From assembly GCA_947502975.1 (NCBI GenBank), contig CANNBV010000010.1, positions 1-46,754 of the forward strand: DNA of 46,754 nucleotides, in the 5' to 3' direction. The notes below the pieces were generated by a model. It was given only the letters and a program-made list of their open reading frames with translations, was not told the DNA's origin and ran no database searches. A program made the translations under genes and the position numbers. How positions within the stretch are numbered: the first letter of the stretch is position 1; each line of letters opens with the position of its first letter. Origin of the DNA: an uncultured Flavobacteriaceae bacterium (GTDB taxonomy: Bacteria; Bacteroidota; Bacteroidia; Flavobacteriales; Flavobacteriaceae). Positions 8,721-17,592 of the stretch are shown in pieces.

Positions 8721-8769
8721 TCTAAATTATATTGTATGCTTTCCTTACGAATATAATACAATTTAGAAT
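8719..8769 (-). promoter_or_regulatory. 5' UTR hairpin that includes the DUF389 start codon
   Basis: ATTCTAAA (8719-8726) pairs with TTTAGAAT (8762-8769), and TTGTAT (8732-8737) pairs with ATACAA (8756-8761), with a 5-nt bulge on one side. On the mRNA (minus strand) the 3' arm ends in the first two bases of the DUF389 ATG, and the loop holds a purine-rich AAGGAAAG. This arrangement could hide the start codon and expose or hide a ribosome-binding stretch. Confidence 0.45.
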
Positions 8770-8785
8770 ATCATGTATTTAAGCT

Positions 8786-9874
8786 CTAGCCATAATTTTT
8801 ACCAAATTTGTCTTTTACTTTTTGAAGTGTTTTTTTGATATCTTGTTCTTTGGACTTAGGGTAAATAAGTAAAACTTCTTCTTTGTCTACTATAATAAAA
8901 TCGTTCAAACTATCAATAACTACAATCTTATTATTGGCAGTTCTAATCATATTTCCTGAAGCATCTTCAATTAATGTCTGTGCATTTACAACGGCATTAC
9001 CTGACTCATTTTTATCAAGTTTATCATACAAACTGCCCCATGTACCTAAATCGTTCCAATCAAATTCAGCAGCTATAACATAAACATTATCAGACTTTTC
9101 CATAATAGCATAATCTACAGAGATATTTTCTGCCTTAGGATAGTTCTCTTTTATAAAATTACTCTCTGAATCTGTATTATAATCACTTATTCCTGTTTCA
9201 AATAAAGCATACAAATCTGGTTGGTTATGTTTAAAAGCATTTACAGCACTTTTAACACTCCACATAAAAATACCTGCATTCCAAAGGAAATTACCTTGTG
9301 CAATAAACTCTTTTGCAGTGTTATAATCTGGTTTCTCTCTAAATTGATTAACAGATTTAATTGTTTTATCTAAAGTCTTGTCGAATTCTATATAGCCATA
9401 ACCCGTATTTGGAAATGTCGGTTGTATACCTAATGTCATTAGCGCATCATTCTTTTCACAAAAATCAAAGGCTTCTTGTACATTTTTAGAAAAGGTAGTT
9501 TCATCTTCAATCCAATGATCACTTGGTGCAACAATCATCACCGCATCTGGATTTTCTTTTTGAATTTTTAATGACGCGTATAGAATACAAGGTGCAGTAT
9601 TACGCATAGCAGGTTCTAAGACTACTTGTCGCTGTTCAACTTCTGGTAATTGCTGCAAAACCAAATCATTGTAACGTTCATTGGTTAAAATTAAAATGTT
9701 TTCTTTAGGGATTAATTGCGCCAAACGATGAAATGTTTTCTGTATCAACGTATTTCCCGTTCCCAACATGTCATGAAACTGCTTAGGAAAATCTTGTGTA
9801 CTTACTGGCCAAAATCTTGAGCCAACGCCTCCTGCCATTAATATAGCGTAATAATTTTTATTCATTTTTTTCAT
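8786..9874 (-). CDS. manC: Mannose-1-phosphate guanylyltransferase (GDP-mannose pyrophosphorylase)
   Basis: A 362-residue cytoplasmic nucleotidyltransferase that makes GDP-mannose from mannose-1-phosphate and GTP. The nucleotide-binding signature MAGGVGSRFWPVS is at residues 13-25. The Lys of FPKQF and a VAPSDHWI segment with the metal/sugar-nucleotide Asp follow, and FREKPD, WNAGIFMW and FDWNDLGTWGSLY are typical of the mannose-1-phosphate branch. It lacks the C-terminal isomerase domain of bifunctional ManC enzymes, as usual in Bacteroidota. The start at 9874 overlaps the SprT-like gene by 17 nt; a second Met three codons later is an alternative. GDP-mannose would feed the sugar-transfer genes at 11.4-14.4 kb, an inference from proximity. 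Confidence 0.9.
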   Translation of the reverse strand: MKKMNKNYYAILMAGGVGSRFWPVSTQDFPKQFHDMLGTGNTLIQKTFHRLAQLIPKENILILTNERYNDLVLQQLPEVEQRQVVLEPAMRNTAPCILYASLKIQKENPDAVMIVAPSDHWIEDETTFSKNVQEAFDFCEKNDALMTLGIQPTFPNTGYGYIEFDKTLDKTIKSVNQFREKPDYNTAKEFIAQGNFLWNAGIFMWSVKSAVNAFKHNQPDLYALFETGISDYNTDSESNFIKENYPKAENISVDYAIMEKSDNVYVIAAEFDWNDLGTWGSLYDKLDKNESGNAVVNAQTLIEDASGNMIRTANNKIVVIDSLNDFIIVDKEEVLLIYPKSKEQDIKKTLQKVKDKFGKNYG

Positions 9875-10466
9875 TTATCAGTTCTACTTCTGCGTTAGGA
9901 TTAAATAAATACAATCGTCCTGTTTTAATCTCTACACACTCATAACGTTTTACACGTTTTTTTATCATTTTAAAAACCTTACCATTATATAATTTAAAAG
10001 TTTGTCCCAAAGGTATTTCAAAAATAAAGGTTTTATCATTGGGTTCGTCAAATTGCTTTAAGGCTAAGGCGAGTTGCACATCTGTATCGCTAGACGCTTT
10101 TGGATTTTTAAAATGATTAGCCAAAAGTGGTAATAATTCTTTTGGAAAAATATCAGGATTTAAAAAAGGTAATATTAAATGCTGAAAAGTTCTTTTCCAT
10201 TCAACACCATGAGGTTTTATGAATCTACCATATTTTTGAAATGCTTCAAAATGTGCTATTTCATGAATCAAGGTAATCAAAAAACGATATCTATTTAGGT
10301 TTGAATTAACCGTTATTTGATGCTTACCATTAGATAAAGGTCTATAGTCTCCGTGTTTTGTTCTACGTTCTTTCTTTATTTTGACTGTAAGATTATCATC
10401 TTCTAACAGCTTTAGTACTTTAGCTATTGAGTTTGAAGGTATATGATCTTGTAATTGAATGTGCAT
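9858..10466 (-). CDS. SprT-like zinc metalloprotease domain protein
   Basis: A 202-residue protein with the SprT-like core. The HEIAH zinc motif is at residues 68-72, followed by HGVEWKRTFQHLI, where a further His would complete the zinc site. The C-terminal half (about 140-200) is a small domain rich in Lys with VKRYECVEI; SprT proteins often carry a zinc ribbon here, but only one Cys is seen, so the ribbon is absent. No signal peptide is present, so it is cytoplasmic. Some SprT/Spartan relatives degrade protein-DNA crosslinks, but this bacterial group is not characterised. It precedes and overlaps manC by 17 nt, suggesting a shared transcript. Confidence 0.82.
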   Translation of the reverse strand: MHIQLQDHIPSNSIAKVLKLLEDDNLTVKIKKERRTKHGDYRPLSNGKHQITVNSNLNRYRFLITLIHEIAHFEAFQKYGRFIKPHGVEWKRTFQHLILPFLNPDIFPKELLPLLANHFKNPKASSDTDVQLALALKQFDEPNDKTFIFEIPLGQTFKLYNGKVFKMIKKRVKRYECVEIKTGRLYLFNPNAEVELINEKNE

Positions 10467-10654
10467 CTAGACAAAAATAATACTTCACTTCATTAACAAT
10501 TTATTTTAAACCGAAAATATTAGCTTTCCGATTCAAATTACCCTCAGAAATGAATAATTTTAGATATATTCCATAATAAATTCAAAATAACATATAGTTT
10601 TTACGTAAATAACGTCATTACGCCTTTTGATTATTTTATAAAACACTTAAACGA

Positions 10655-11197
10655 ATGAACAAATTTTTAATTTTCATAATAGCTATTTCAATTTCTAACA
10701 TGAACATATTAGAAGCTAGTAATAAAGAAAATAAAATTATTGAAGTTTCTAATGATTCCATTCGATTATCAGAAATCAATAAATATTGGAAAGAACTTAT
10801 AAGAACTGTAAAAGAAGGCGATTTTGAAGGTTATAAGGCTGCATATCATAATGATGCGATCGTGATTTTTACTTATGGAAAAAACAGTACATCTGTAAAA
10901 ATAGAATCTGCCCTAAATGGCTGGAAACAAGGGTTCCTAGACACTAAATCAGGAAAGGTTATTAATGATGTTAAATTCCGTTTTTCTCAAAGAATAGGTA
11001 ATAAAAACACTGCTCATGAAACTGGGATATTTCAGTATACATCAAAAGATAAAGATGGGAAAGAATTAGTAAATATTATGATTCATTTTGAAATGTTATT
11101 ATTAAAACAAAATGGGTCTTGGTATGGAATGATGGAATATCAAAAATCTTTTGCTACTCAAGAAGAATGGCATAGTTTGGAAGCGTTTAAAGGCTAA
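10655..11197 (+). CDS. Secreted NTF2-like (DUF4440/SnoaL-type) protein
   Basis: A 180-residue protein with an N-terminal hydrophobic signal peptide (MNKFLIFIIAISISNMNILEAS). The rest resembles the cone-shaped NTF2-like fold: an N-terminal helix (INKYWKELIRTVKEGDFEGYKAAYHNDAIVIFTYG) followed by a curved sheet ending in MIHFEMLLLKQNGSWYGMMEYQ. No known catalytic motif stands out, so the exact role is unknown; relatives are often periplasmic ligand-binding or DUF4440 proteins. It stands alone on the plus strand, divergent from the SprT-like gene and 276 bases before the next gene. That AT-rich gap (11198-11473) shows no convincing feature. Confidence 0.65.
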   Translation: MNKFLIFIIAISISNMNILEASNKENKIIEVSNDSIRLSEINKYWKELIRTVKEGDFEGYKAAYHNDAIVIFTYGKNSTSVKIESALNGWKQGFLDTKSGKVINDVKFRFSQRIGNKNTAHETGIFQYTSKDKDGKELVNIMIHFEMLLLKQNGSWYGMMEYQKSFATQEEWHSLEAFKG

Positions 11198-11473
11198 GCT
11201 CTCTTATAGGATTATGTGTACTAAAATAGAAATAACTTTAGACGTTGATTGCTCAGGACTATGTCTTTGAGTTGATTTTGTATGTATTATAGTAATAATG
11301 TTTTCTTAGAAACTATGTAAACATTTTTTTATTAAAAACTTAAATTTTATTAGGTATAATATACAAAAGTATGAGATCAATATTTCTACATTAAAAATAA
11401 TACATTTACATTCAAAGAATAAGAATTATAATCTTATTAGTTTTAAGAATACATATAAAGACTAAATCACATT

Positions 11474-12964
11474 TTGAATTCAAATAATATATTAACAAAA
11501 TTTAAATATGCTAGCATAATAAACCAATCATGGATTTTCGCGTTTTTCTCTTTAATTCTTACTCTTATGTTATACAATAGCATATTTAGTAATTATATAT
11601 TTTTAGATGCTACAGAATACATCTGGACTGCAAAAAAAGCCACAAATTTTCAAGATGAATTTATTCAAGGAGGAAGGCCGTTATTAGGAATTTACTGTAA
11701 ATTTATCTATGGTTCGTTTAGTAACACTATATCAGATTTAAAATGGATAAGATTATTTTCTTTAATATGTGGAGTTTTATTCTCTACTCAAGTGTTTTAT
11801 TTTTTAAGAAAACATAAAATGTACCTTTATGAATCTATTTTATTTGCTTTTCTAATTTTAACCTTACCTTCTTTTTCTGTTTACTTTAGTTGGAGTGCAA
11901 CATCAGAAATACCCTTTCTACTAAACATTAATTTTTTTGCAGGAGTGCTTTTATTAAAAAACATTAAAACTGGAAAAAACAGGTTACTATATTATGTGAT
12001 ACCAATTATCATAACGTTAGTCTCACTTAATATGTATCAATCTACTATAACGTCGTTTTTGATTCCAATTGTGATGTATTTTATAATTACAAATAGCTTT
12101 ACATATAAAAAAATAGTAATTATACTTTCATTTATGATAATATCTCTGGCCCTATACTATTTGGTCTTTAAATATTCATTACATGTAAATGAAATTAAAC
12201 CAAGTGATAGAACACAATTAAATTTATTAGAATTACCTAAAAAACTAGTGATTTTTTATCTGCGAGAAATTAGAGTTTTAGTTCAAGGAAGTGGTCTATT
12301 AATTACACCTATACTATTTTTTATTTTGGGAGCAACGGGTTTTCTGGGTTTTCTTTACAAACTTTACAGGCGTAATCGAAATAACAGAAAGTCTTATTTT
12401 TTTATTTTCTGTATTATTTCAGTTTTACCTTTAAGTTATTTGCCTAATTTATTATCTGCTCAAAATTATTTTTGTGGTAGAGCTATTGCACCTACCGCGG
12501 TTTTAATATTATTTTATCAATTTTTATTCTTTAGAGATATTAGTATCTACAAGAAAAGCATAAGAAGGCTATCATTAATAATTACTATTTCTTTAATTAT
12601 TTTTAGTTCTATAAACCTTAGTTATTATATTACTCGTATACAGATTAAAGAATATAACGCGTTAAAAACTGCTTTCTTGAAAGTGCAAAATAAAACTGAA
12701 AATATAATACTTGTTCAACCAGATCATGATTTTCTTCAAAAGCATAATTTTTATAAGAATAAATTTGCAGATGAATTCGGTAATATAACTTCTTCGAGAT
12801 CTTGGGCACCATCTAACTTATTTAAACAAGTATGGAAAGAGTATAATAAAGACTTTGAAATTAAATACATTTCAGTTGTTAATCGTAATGAAGACTACGA
12901 ACGTAAGAATGCAGTAGTAATAGATATGGTTGATGTTTTAAAGAAAGAGTTCTCTAAGAATTGA
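11474..12964 (+). CDS. Polytopic membrane protein, GtrII/GT-C-like glycosyltransferase candidate
   Basis: A 496-residue protein with about 10-11 hydrophobic segments and a short soluble C-terminal tail (about 410-496). After the first membrane segment comes an outer loop, FLDATEYIWTAKKATNF...GGRPLLGI. An acidic residue in the first loop and a GRPL motif resemble the glucosyltransferase-II (GtrII) group of GT-C proteins, which use lipid-linked sugars. The start is a TTG at 11474: a stop codon lies six codons upstream, and the first in-frame ATG would remove the first membrane segment. It could instead be another GT-C or O-antigen-related membrane protein. The nearby DPM-like GT2 would supply a lipid-linked sugar donor. 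It overlaps the convergent methyltransferase gene by 11 bases. Confidence 0.5.
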   Translation: MNSNNILTKFKYASIINQSWIFAFFSLILTLMLYNSIFSNYIFLDATEYIWTAKKATNFQDEFIQGGRPLLGIYCKFIYGSFSNTISDLKWIRLFSLICGVLFSTQVFYFLRKHKMYLYESILFAFLILTLPSFSVYFSWSATSEIPFLLNINFFAGVLLLKNIKTGKNRLLYYVIPIIITLVSLNMYQSTITSFLIPIVMYFIITNSFTYKKIVIILSFMIISLALYYLVFKYSLHVNEIKPSDRTQLNLLELPKKLVIFYLREIRVLVQGSGLLITPILFFILGATGFLGFLYKLYRRNRNNRKSYFFIFCIISVLPLSYLPNLLSAQNYFCGRAIAPTAVLILFYQFLFFRDISIYKKSIRRLSLIITISLIIFSSINLSYYITRIQIKEYNALKTAFLKVQNKTENIILVQPDHDFLQKHNFYKNKFADEFGNITSSRSWAPSNLFKQVWKEYNKDFEIKYISVVNRNEDYERKNAVVIDMVDVLKKEFSKN

Positions 12965-13658
12965 CTATATTTTCTTCATAAACCCAATCGTTATTTATAC
13001 ATATACAAACTCCTTTATTTTCCATTAAGTTTAAAACAGAATATCTGTATGGAAAGAAATGTATATGAAGATCGAATGTGTATCTGTAATTTCTTTGTTT
13101 AGGTAGAACAATAATCAGTTTTTCTTTACAAACACGCCTTAGCTCTTCAATAGCTTTTTTTATATCTACTACATGCTCTAAGGTATGTGTACTTATAACG
13201 GTGTCAAAATGATTATCTGGGAAAGGAATTTTTTCAATTGAAGCTTCAATAAATTTGGGCTGCATTAAATTTTTAATTCTATCAGAAATGATAAAATCTA
13301 TTCCAACTACTTCTACTTTATGTTGTTCTATAATTTTTTTGGCCAAATATCCCGTTCCACATGATATGTCTAAAACTGAATCACCTTGAATATTATCAAG
13401 AATATAATCAATAGATTGTGTATTTAAATCGGTTTCTCTGGTAATATGATAAGGTGATAATTCTTTGTAATAAGCTAAAATACCATCTTCATCAAGATCT
13501 AAGACATTATTCTTAAAGTCCATAAAGCGATTATATTTTTTACCAAAAAGGAGATAGAATACAGGTGTCATGATTATTCTGGAATCTCTTATAAATGGTG
13601 GAAATAAGTTATCTAAAATCCAGTTGAATATATTGGTAAAGTTTCTTGATAATCGCAT
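12954..13658 (-). CDS. Class I SAM-dependent methyltransferase
   Basis: A 234-residue protein with a Rossmann methyltransferase core. Motif I VLDISCGTGYLAKKI begins near residue 94, an acidic residue follows in VVGIDF, and motif IV/post-I is seen in FDTVISTHTLEHVVDIKKAI, the Methyltransf_11 pattern. The N-terminal 70 residues are basic and aromatic-rich and may bind membrane or substrate. It ends the same-strand cluster cargo-HAD-GT2-methyltransferase, 1 nt after the GT2 gene, so it is probably cotranscribed. A sugar, lipid carrier or protein substrate is possible; sequence alone does not tell which. Confidence 0.8.
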   Translation of the reverse strand: MRLSRNFTNIFNWILDNLFPPFIRDSRIIMTPVFYLLFGKKYNRFMDFKNNVLDLDEDGILAYYKELSPYHITRETDLNTQSIDYILDNIQGDSVLDISCGTGYLAKKIIEQHKVEVVGIDFIISDRIKNLMQPKFIEASIEKIPFPDNHFDTVISTHTLEHVVDIKKAIEELRRVCKEKLIIVLPKQRNYRYTFDLHIHFFPYRYSVLNLMENKGVCICINNDWVYEENIVNS

Positions 13659-13659
13659 G

Positions 13660-14391
13660 CTATGAATACTGTTTTAAAATATGATACCTAATAGGTAGAC
13701 TCAAGACATCTTTTAGCATTTTTACTGATGATTTCATAAGGTTGATTGTAGATATATTATTCCCTTCAAACTTTACTGGTATTTTCTTAATATCGTATTC
13801 ATATTTGTAACATAAATATAAAACTTCAACATCTAATGCAAAACCTTTTATCTCTGTCTTAGAAAAAATATGCTCCGCAATATTGCCTCTAAACCCTTTT
13901 ATGCCGCACTGAGTATCTCCCATACCTGTCACAACGTAATTAGATATTATATGTGTAAATATTTTACTAGATAGCTTACGTAAAAAACCGCTTTTAACAT
14001 CATAACTTGACTGAGAAGCTTTTCTATTGCCAATACACACATCAAATTCCTTGAAATCTAAATAATGAATAATACGGTGTATGGCATCAAACCCGTAAGG
14101 AATATCGGCATCTGTAAATATTCTAAACTCTCCTTTAGCGGCTAACATTCCTTTCTTCACAGCATAACCTTTACCTCTATTTTCAGTATACGTCACTAGC
14201 TTGAAACACTTCAAACTATTTATTTCGTTCTCTAAAATATTAAAAGTATTATCTTCACTACCGTCATTTACCATAATAACTTCGACTCCAAAATCATAAG
14301 TCTTTATCCAATTAGAAACACGTTTTAGTGTATCCAAAATAAATGTTTCCGCATTGTAAACAGGAATAACTATACTTAATTTTATAGACAC
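13660..14391 (-). CDS. GT2 glycosyltransferase, DPM1/ALG5-like (polyprenyl-phosphate hexose synthase candidate)
   Basis: A 243-residue GT-A enzyme. It has the opening KLSIVIPVYNAE, VMVNDGSEDNT, the metal-binding DAD (FTDADIPYGFD) and the GDTQCGIKGFRG motif characteristic of dolichyl-phosphate glucosyl/mannosyl transferases. Such enzymes transfer a hexose from UDP-glucose or GDP-mannose to a polyprenyl phosphate at the cytoplasmic face. No membrane segments are evident, so it is likely peripheral. The start codon is GTG at 14391, which places SIKLSIVIPVY at the N-terminus. It lies 14 nt after the HAD gene and 1 nt before the methyltransferase gene. GDP-mannose from manC may be its donor (inference). 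Confidence 0.82.
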   Translation of the reverse strand: MSIKLSIVIPVYNAETFILDTLKRVSNWIKTYDFGVEVIMVNDGSEDNTFNILENEINSLKCFKLVTYTENRGKGYAVKKGMLAAKGEFRIFTDADIPYGFDAIHRIIHYLDFKEFDVCIGNRKASQSSYDVKSGFLRKLSSKIFTHIISNYVVTGMGDTQCGIKGFRGNIAEHIFSKTEIKGFALDVEVLYLCYKYEYDIKKIPVKFEGNNISTINLMKSSVKMLKDVLSLPIRYHILKQYS

Positions 14392-14405
14392 TTTATAATA
14401 GTTGT

Positions 14406-15041
14406 TTAAATCATACTTTTGAGTTGAGACATCGATTTGAATGTTTTAGTGGCTAATTTAGTAAGTTCATCTCTATAATCGTGTTCAGTATAACCAAAAA
14501 CATCAAAACCTCCAGCCAATGCTGCTTTTACTCCTGATACACTATCCTCGATAACGAGACATTCCTCAGGTTGAAACCCCATTGTTTTAGCTGCCCATAG
14601 AAAAATATCAGGTTCTGGCTTCCATTTTTGAATGGCATAACAACTAAAAATATTGCCTTCAAAAAACGATAGCAAGCCTGTAACTTCCAAGTTAAGTCTA
14701 ATCTTATTTTCTGGTCCACTAGATGCTACGCAAAAAGGAATCTCTAATTGCTCAATAACTTCCTTTATGCCTTCAATAGGTTGAATGTTTTTTCGAAACG
14801 CCTCAAATGTATTAATACGATAATCAGACTCAAAATTAAGTGGTAAAGGTTTATGAATACGTTTAGAAATCAAATCCATACATGAATTAAGTGATTTTCC
14901 TTTTAAACTAATTAATGATGCCTTAAAATCCATATTAGCTCCCAGATGATTAGCCATATCTACTAAAACACCAATGGCTATAGATTCGCTGTCAATTAAA
15001 ACACCATCACAATCAAAAATGATGCACTTATATTTACTCAT
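14406..15041 (-). CDS. HAD-IA hydrolase, beta-phosphoglucomutase-like phosphatase
   Basis: A 211-residue HAD superfamily protein. Motif I is FDCDGVLIDSES, with nucleophile Asp10 and acid/base Asp12. Motif II is VASSGP, followed by KWKPEPD (motif III Lys) and VIEDSVSGVKAA (motif IV). The cap domain inserted after motif I (about 20-80) makes it subclass IA. Members dephosphorylate small sugar phosphates or interconvert glucose phosphates; a mutase needs an Arg/Lys pattern that cannot be confirmed here. Its ATG follows the T9SS cargo gene by 6 nt, and the GT2 gene follows 14 nt later, so a role in preparing or recycling a sugar phosphate for that cluster is plausible. Confidence 0.83.
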   Translation of the reverse strand: MSKYKCIIFDCDGVLIDSESIAIGVLVDMANHLGANMDFKASLISLKGKSLNSCMDLISKRIHKPLPLNFESDYRINTFEAFRKNIQPIEGIKEVIEQLEIPFCVASSGPENKIRLNLEVTGLLSFFEGNIFSCYAIQKWKPEPDIFLWAAKTMGFQPEECLVIEDSVSGVKAALAGGFDVFGYTEHDYRDELTKLATKTFKSMSQLKSMI

Positions 15042-15047
15042 TATATA

Positions 15048-15310
15048 TTATCGCTTTAATGTAAAATGCCCTATTAGTTCTCTTTCATTAGTTAATTTCG
15101 TGACAAACCAGTAGTCAGATACGGGTAATTTTTTACCATTAAATGTCCCATCCCAACCTAAACTTTTATCAGAAATCTGCTTTACCAATTTACCATATCT
15201 ATCATAAATGTATGTAATTGCTCCAGGGAATTTTTGGAGTCCTTTAATTTGCCATGTATCATGTGTGCCGTCACCATTTGGAGTGAAATATTTTGGATAA
15301 TCTAACAAAA
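15048..15310 (-). repeat. Duplicated CTD-coding segment, copy A
   Basis: This 3'-terminal segment, encoding the sorting domain, matches 17593-17855 without gaps. By eye about nine bases in ten are identical, much closer than the central parts of the two genes. Confidence 0.85.
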
Positions 15311-17156
15311 CAACATTTGTTTCTCCCTCACCACAACCTTTATTATCCCGATAATAAACAGTATACTCTCCACCTACTAAATTATTAAATACATTGGAGT
15401 CTTGATAATTTATGCCATCCAGCGAATATTCTAAAGCATCTGCTTCAGATGGAATGATTTCAATGGAATTTGCATCAGAAAGTTCGTTGATTTTAATTTC
15501 TGAAATTTCTGGTGGTTGCGAACGTTCCAATCTGAATTGAAAGGTATTATCGCAGACTACCCCACCAACATTACTGGTAACAAAAATAGAGTAACTTCCA
15601 ACTTCTGATATTTGTGCTTGAGAATTATTTGATATAATTGTGCCATCTTCATATGTCCATTCCCATGAAAGAAATGTTGAATCCAATGAAAGTGTGATAT
15701 ATGGTTCTCTATCACATATTAAATAAACATCCTCTAATCCGATTTCAGGTTTTCGAATAGAGAACTCGATGATATTACTTTCAGTACAGTTTTCGATAGA
15801 TTCTAACTTTACCTTATATAATTCACTACTCACTGCATTTTCTGGTATATTTATTTCAACTGTACCACCTGAATTAGATAATACAGTAGAAAGTAAAGAT
15901 CCATTATCGAAATTCCCTTCGCTATCACTTAAATATGCAGAAAAAGTAGTATTAGAAATAAATTGCCCAAGTAAGGTGTACGAGATCTCGAAAGAACTTC
16001 CAGGACATAATGGTTCTTGTACTTGCGTATCGACTACTATTCCTTTTAAAATATTATTATAAACTGACGCAAAAATTTCTCCACTTTTAGCATAAACTAC
16101 TACCACATCATCATAAGTATGATTTATTTCAAGATTATGACTATAGCCATTAGCTACTAAAATTGGAGGATCAAAACTCTCACCTTGATTATAACTTACA
16201 TTAAAAAACAGCTCTCCTCTAGAACTTTTATATCCATCAATTAAAGTTCCTCTATTATCAGCTACTATGGTTCTCCCTGTATCTTGCCCATCGTTTACTC
16301 CTAAATTAATTTGTTGAGATTCTCCAGTATTAACATCAATTTTATATCCAATATTGTTTGTTGCTCCTCCACCTCCTACAAAAATAAAATCACCACATGG
16401 ACCTTCACTTAGAGCATAACTAGAATAATAAATCTCAGAAGTACTCTGGAAATTAACGGAGTTATAGGTTAATCCTGAGTTTAAACTCTTAAATAAATAC
16501 AATCTGGGGTCGTCAGCTGGAATGTAGACCACACCATCTTTATCGGTTCTCACGTCGGCATAAACATAACCGTTTAAGTTTTTTGACACAAAGTTTCCTT
16601 CTCCAAAATTATCATTAGAATAAACAACACTGCCTAACCTATCAATAATATAAATCATATTATTAAAGGTTGTCATATGTACTGCATCACCACCACCACC
16701 ACTACCAATAACGATAGGTGTGCTATAAGAATTTCCGCCATCAGCACTCTTAGAGAGTTTAATTGAACTTCCTTCAATCCAGGATACAAAAACATCACCC
16801 CTATCATTTACTGCTATTTCTGTTTCGCCAAAAGCTCTGGCAACCAAAATGCTTGGAGAAAAACTTTGACCTCTATTTGAGCTTTTTGCTACTCTAATTC
16901 CAGATAATCCACTATATACAATATAAATTTCTCCCTCTCGATTAACAGCAATATTCCTACTGGTATTTGCTTCTCCTATAGTGTTATTACCGTTTAAGCC
17001 ATCACTTACTAAAACATCAGAGTATAGTGGAGTTTGCCCCATACTTAAAGCGCACCATAAAATGGCAATACAGAAACTTACTTGTCGTACTACTAAAGTA
17101 TTTTTTTTAAGTAGACTATAGTATATATTACAATTAATTGGGCTGATATGTTTCAA
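15048..17156 (-). CDS. T9SS type B cargo protein with Asp-box (sialidase-like) propeller
   Basis: A 702-residue secreted protein. The C-terminal 83 residues (620-702) are the gliding-motility-associated/T9SS type B sorting domain: YFTPNGDGTHDTW, then YDRYGKLV, GWDGTFNG, PVSDYWF and terminal GHFTLKR. The N-terminal 350 residues hold several Asp-box-like repeats (SSNRGQSF, SADGGNSY), pointing to a sialidase-like beta-propeller without obvious catalytic residues; Ig-like modules follow. The start is unusual. There is no in-frame ATG before the mature protein, a stop lies four codons upstream, and TTG at 17156 is the best start. It gives a long basic stretch before the signal peptide (FCIAILWCALSMG-Q). 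It is a paralogue of the gene at 17593-20235 and leads a tight cluster with HAD, GT2 and methyltransferase genes. Confidence 0.85.
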   Translation of the reverse strand: MKHISPINCNIYYSLLKKNTLVVRQVSFCIAILWCALSMGQTPLYSDVLVSDGLNGNNTIGEANTSRNIAVNREGEIYIVYSGLSGIRVAKSSNRGQSFSPSILVARAFGETEIAVNDRGDVFVSWIEGSSIKLSKSADGGNSYSTPIVIGSGGGGDAVHMTTFNNMIYIIDRLGSVVYSNDNFGEGNFVSKNLNGYVYADVRTDKDGVVYIPADDPRLYLFKSLNSGLTYNSVNFQSTSEIYYSSYALSEGPCGDFIFVGGGGATNNIGYKIDVNTGESQQINLGVNDGQDTGRTIVADNRGTLIDGYKSSRGELFFNVSYNQGESFDPPILVANGYSHNLEINHTYDDVVVVYAKSGEIFASVYNNILKGIVVDTQVQEPLCPGSSFEISYTLLGQFISNTTFSAYLSDSEGNFDNGSLLSTVLSNSGGTVEINIPENAVSSELYKVKLESIENCTESNIIEFSIRKPEIGLEDVYLICDREPYITLSLDSTFLSWEWTYEDGTIISNNSQAQISEVGSYSIFVTSNVGGVVCDNTFQFRLERSQPPEISEIKINELSDANSIEIIPSEADALEYSLDGINYQDSNVFNNLVGGEYTVYYRDNKGCGEGETNVVLLDYPKYFTPNGDGTHDTWQIKGLQKFPGAITYIYDRYGKLVKQISDKSLGWDGTFNGKKLPVSDYWFVTKLTNERELIGHFTLKR

Positions 17157-17592
17157 GTAATATGATTAAGCTCAAAAATATAAAATGGATTACCATTTAT
17201 AACTTATTATCGCCAAATATCTTTAAACTTAGTTTAAGTACAAGGAGATAAATCGCAATGATTAGTAATTAGAAAACTACAATAATTTCCATTTTTAGAG
17301 TTTATTTCCATTAATAGAAAATTAATTTGTTGCTTTTCTCAATGTCATATTTTATGCTTTCAATTGATTAAATATTTTTTGAAATACAATAGTGTATTGA
17401 TACAATGATTAGGCTCTAAATTTATACATGAATTAAGAAAAATCCATTTTAAACCAAATAATCACTATTCAAAAAATGTATTAATTCCTAAATTATTAAT
17501 CATATTTAGAAAAACTAATGACTAAGAATTTACTATCAATTGTAACATTATAACAATCGAAAATGATAGATTTGTCTTTACTTATTAATAGA
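17157..17592. other. 436-bp AT-rich gap between the two paralogous cargo genes
   Basis: No coding region or RNA gene was seen. Near the right-hand paralogue start, the minus strand reads TATTTTTG at 17173-17180, a -7 box match about 17 nt before the TTG start at 17156. Directly upstream is a small palindrome, AAATGG-ATTA-CCATTT (17183-17198), a possible operator. This supports transcription starting here for the 702-residue gene and the cluster behind it. The remainder is featureless AT-rich sequence. Confidence 0.5.

Noticed and set aside
12954-12964. 11-base overlap of convergent genes considered as a sequencing error or frameshift
   Set aside because: Both genes end normally for their lengths, and short convergent overlaps are common.
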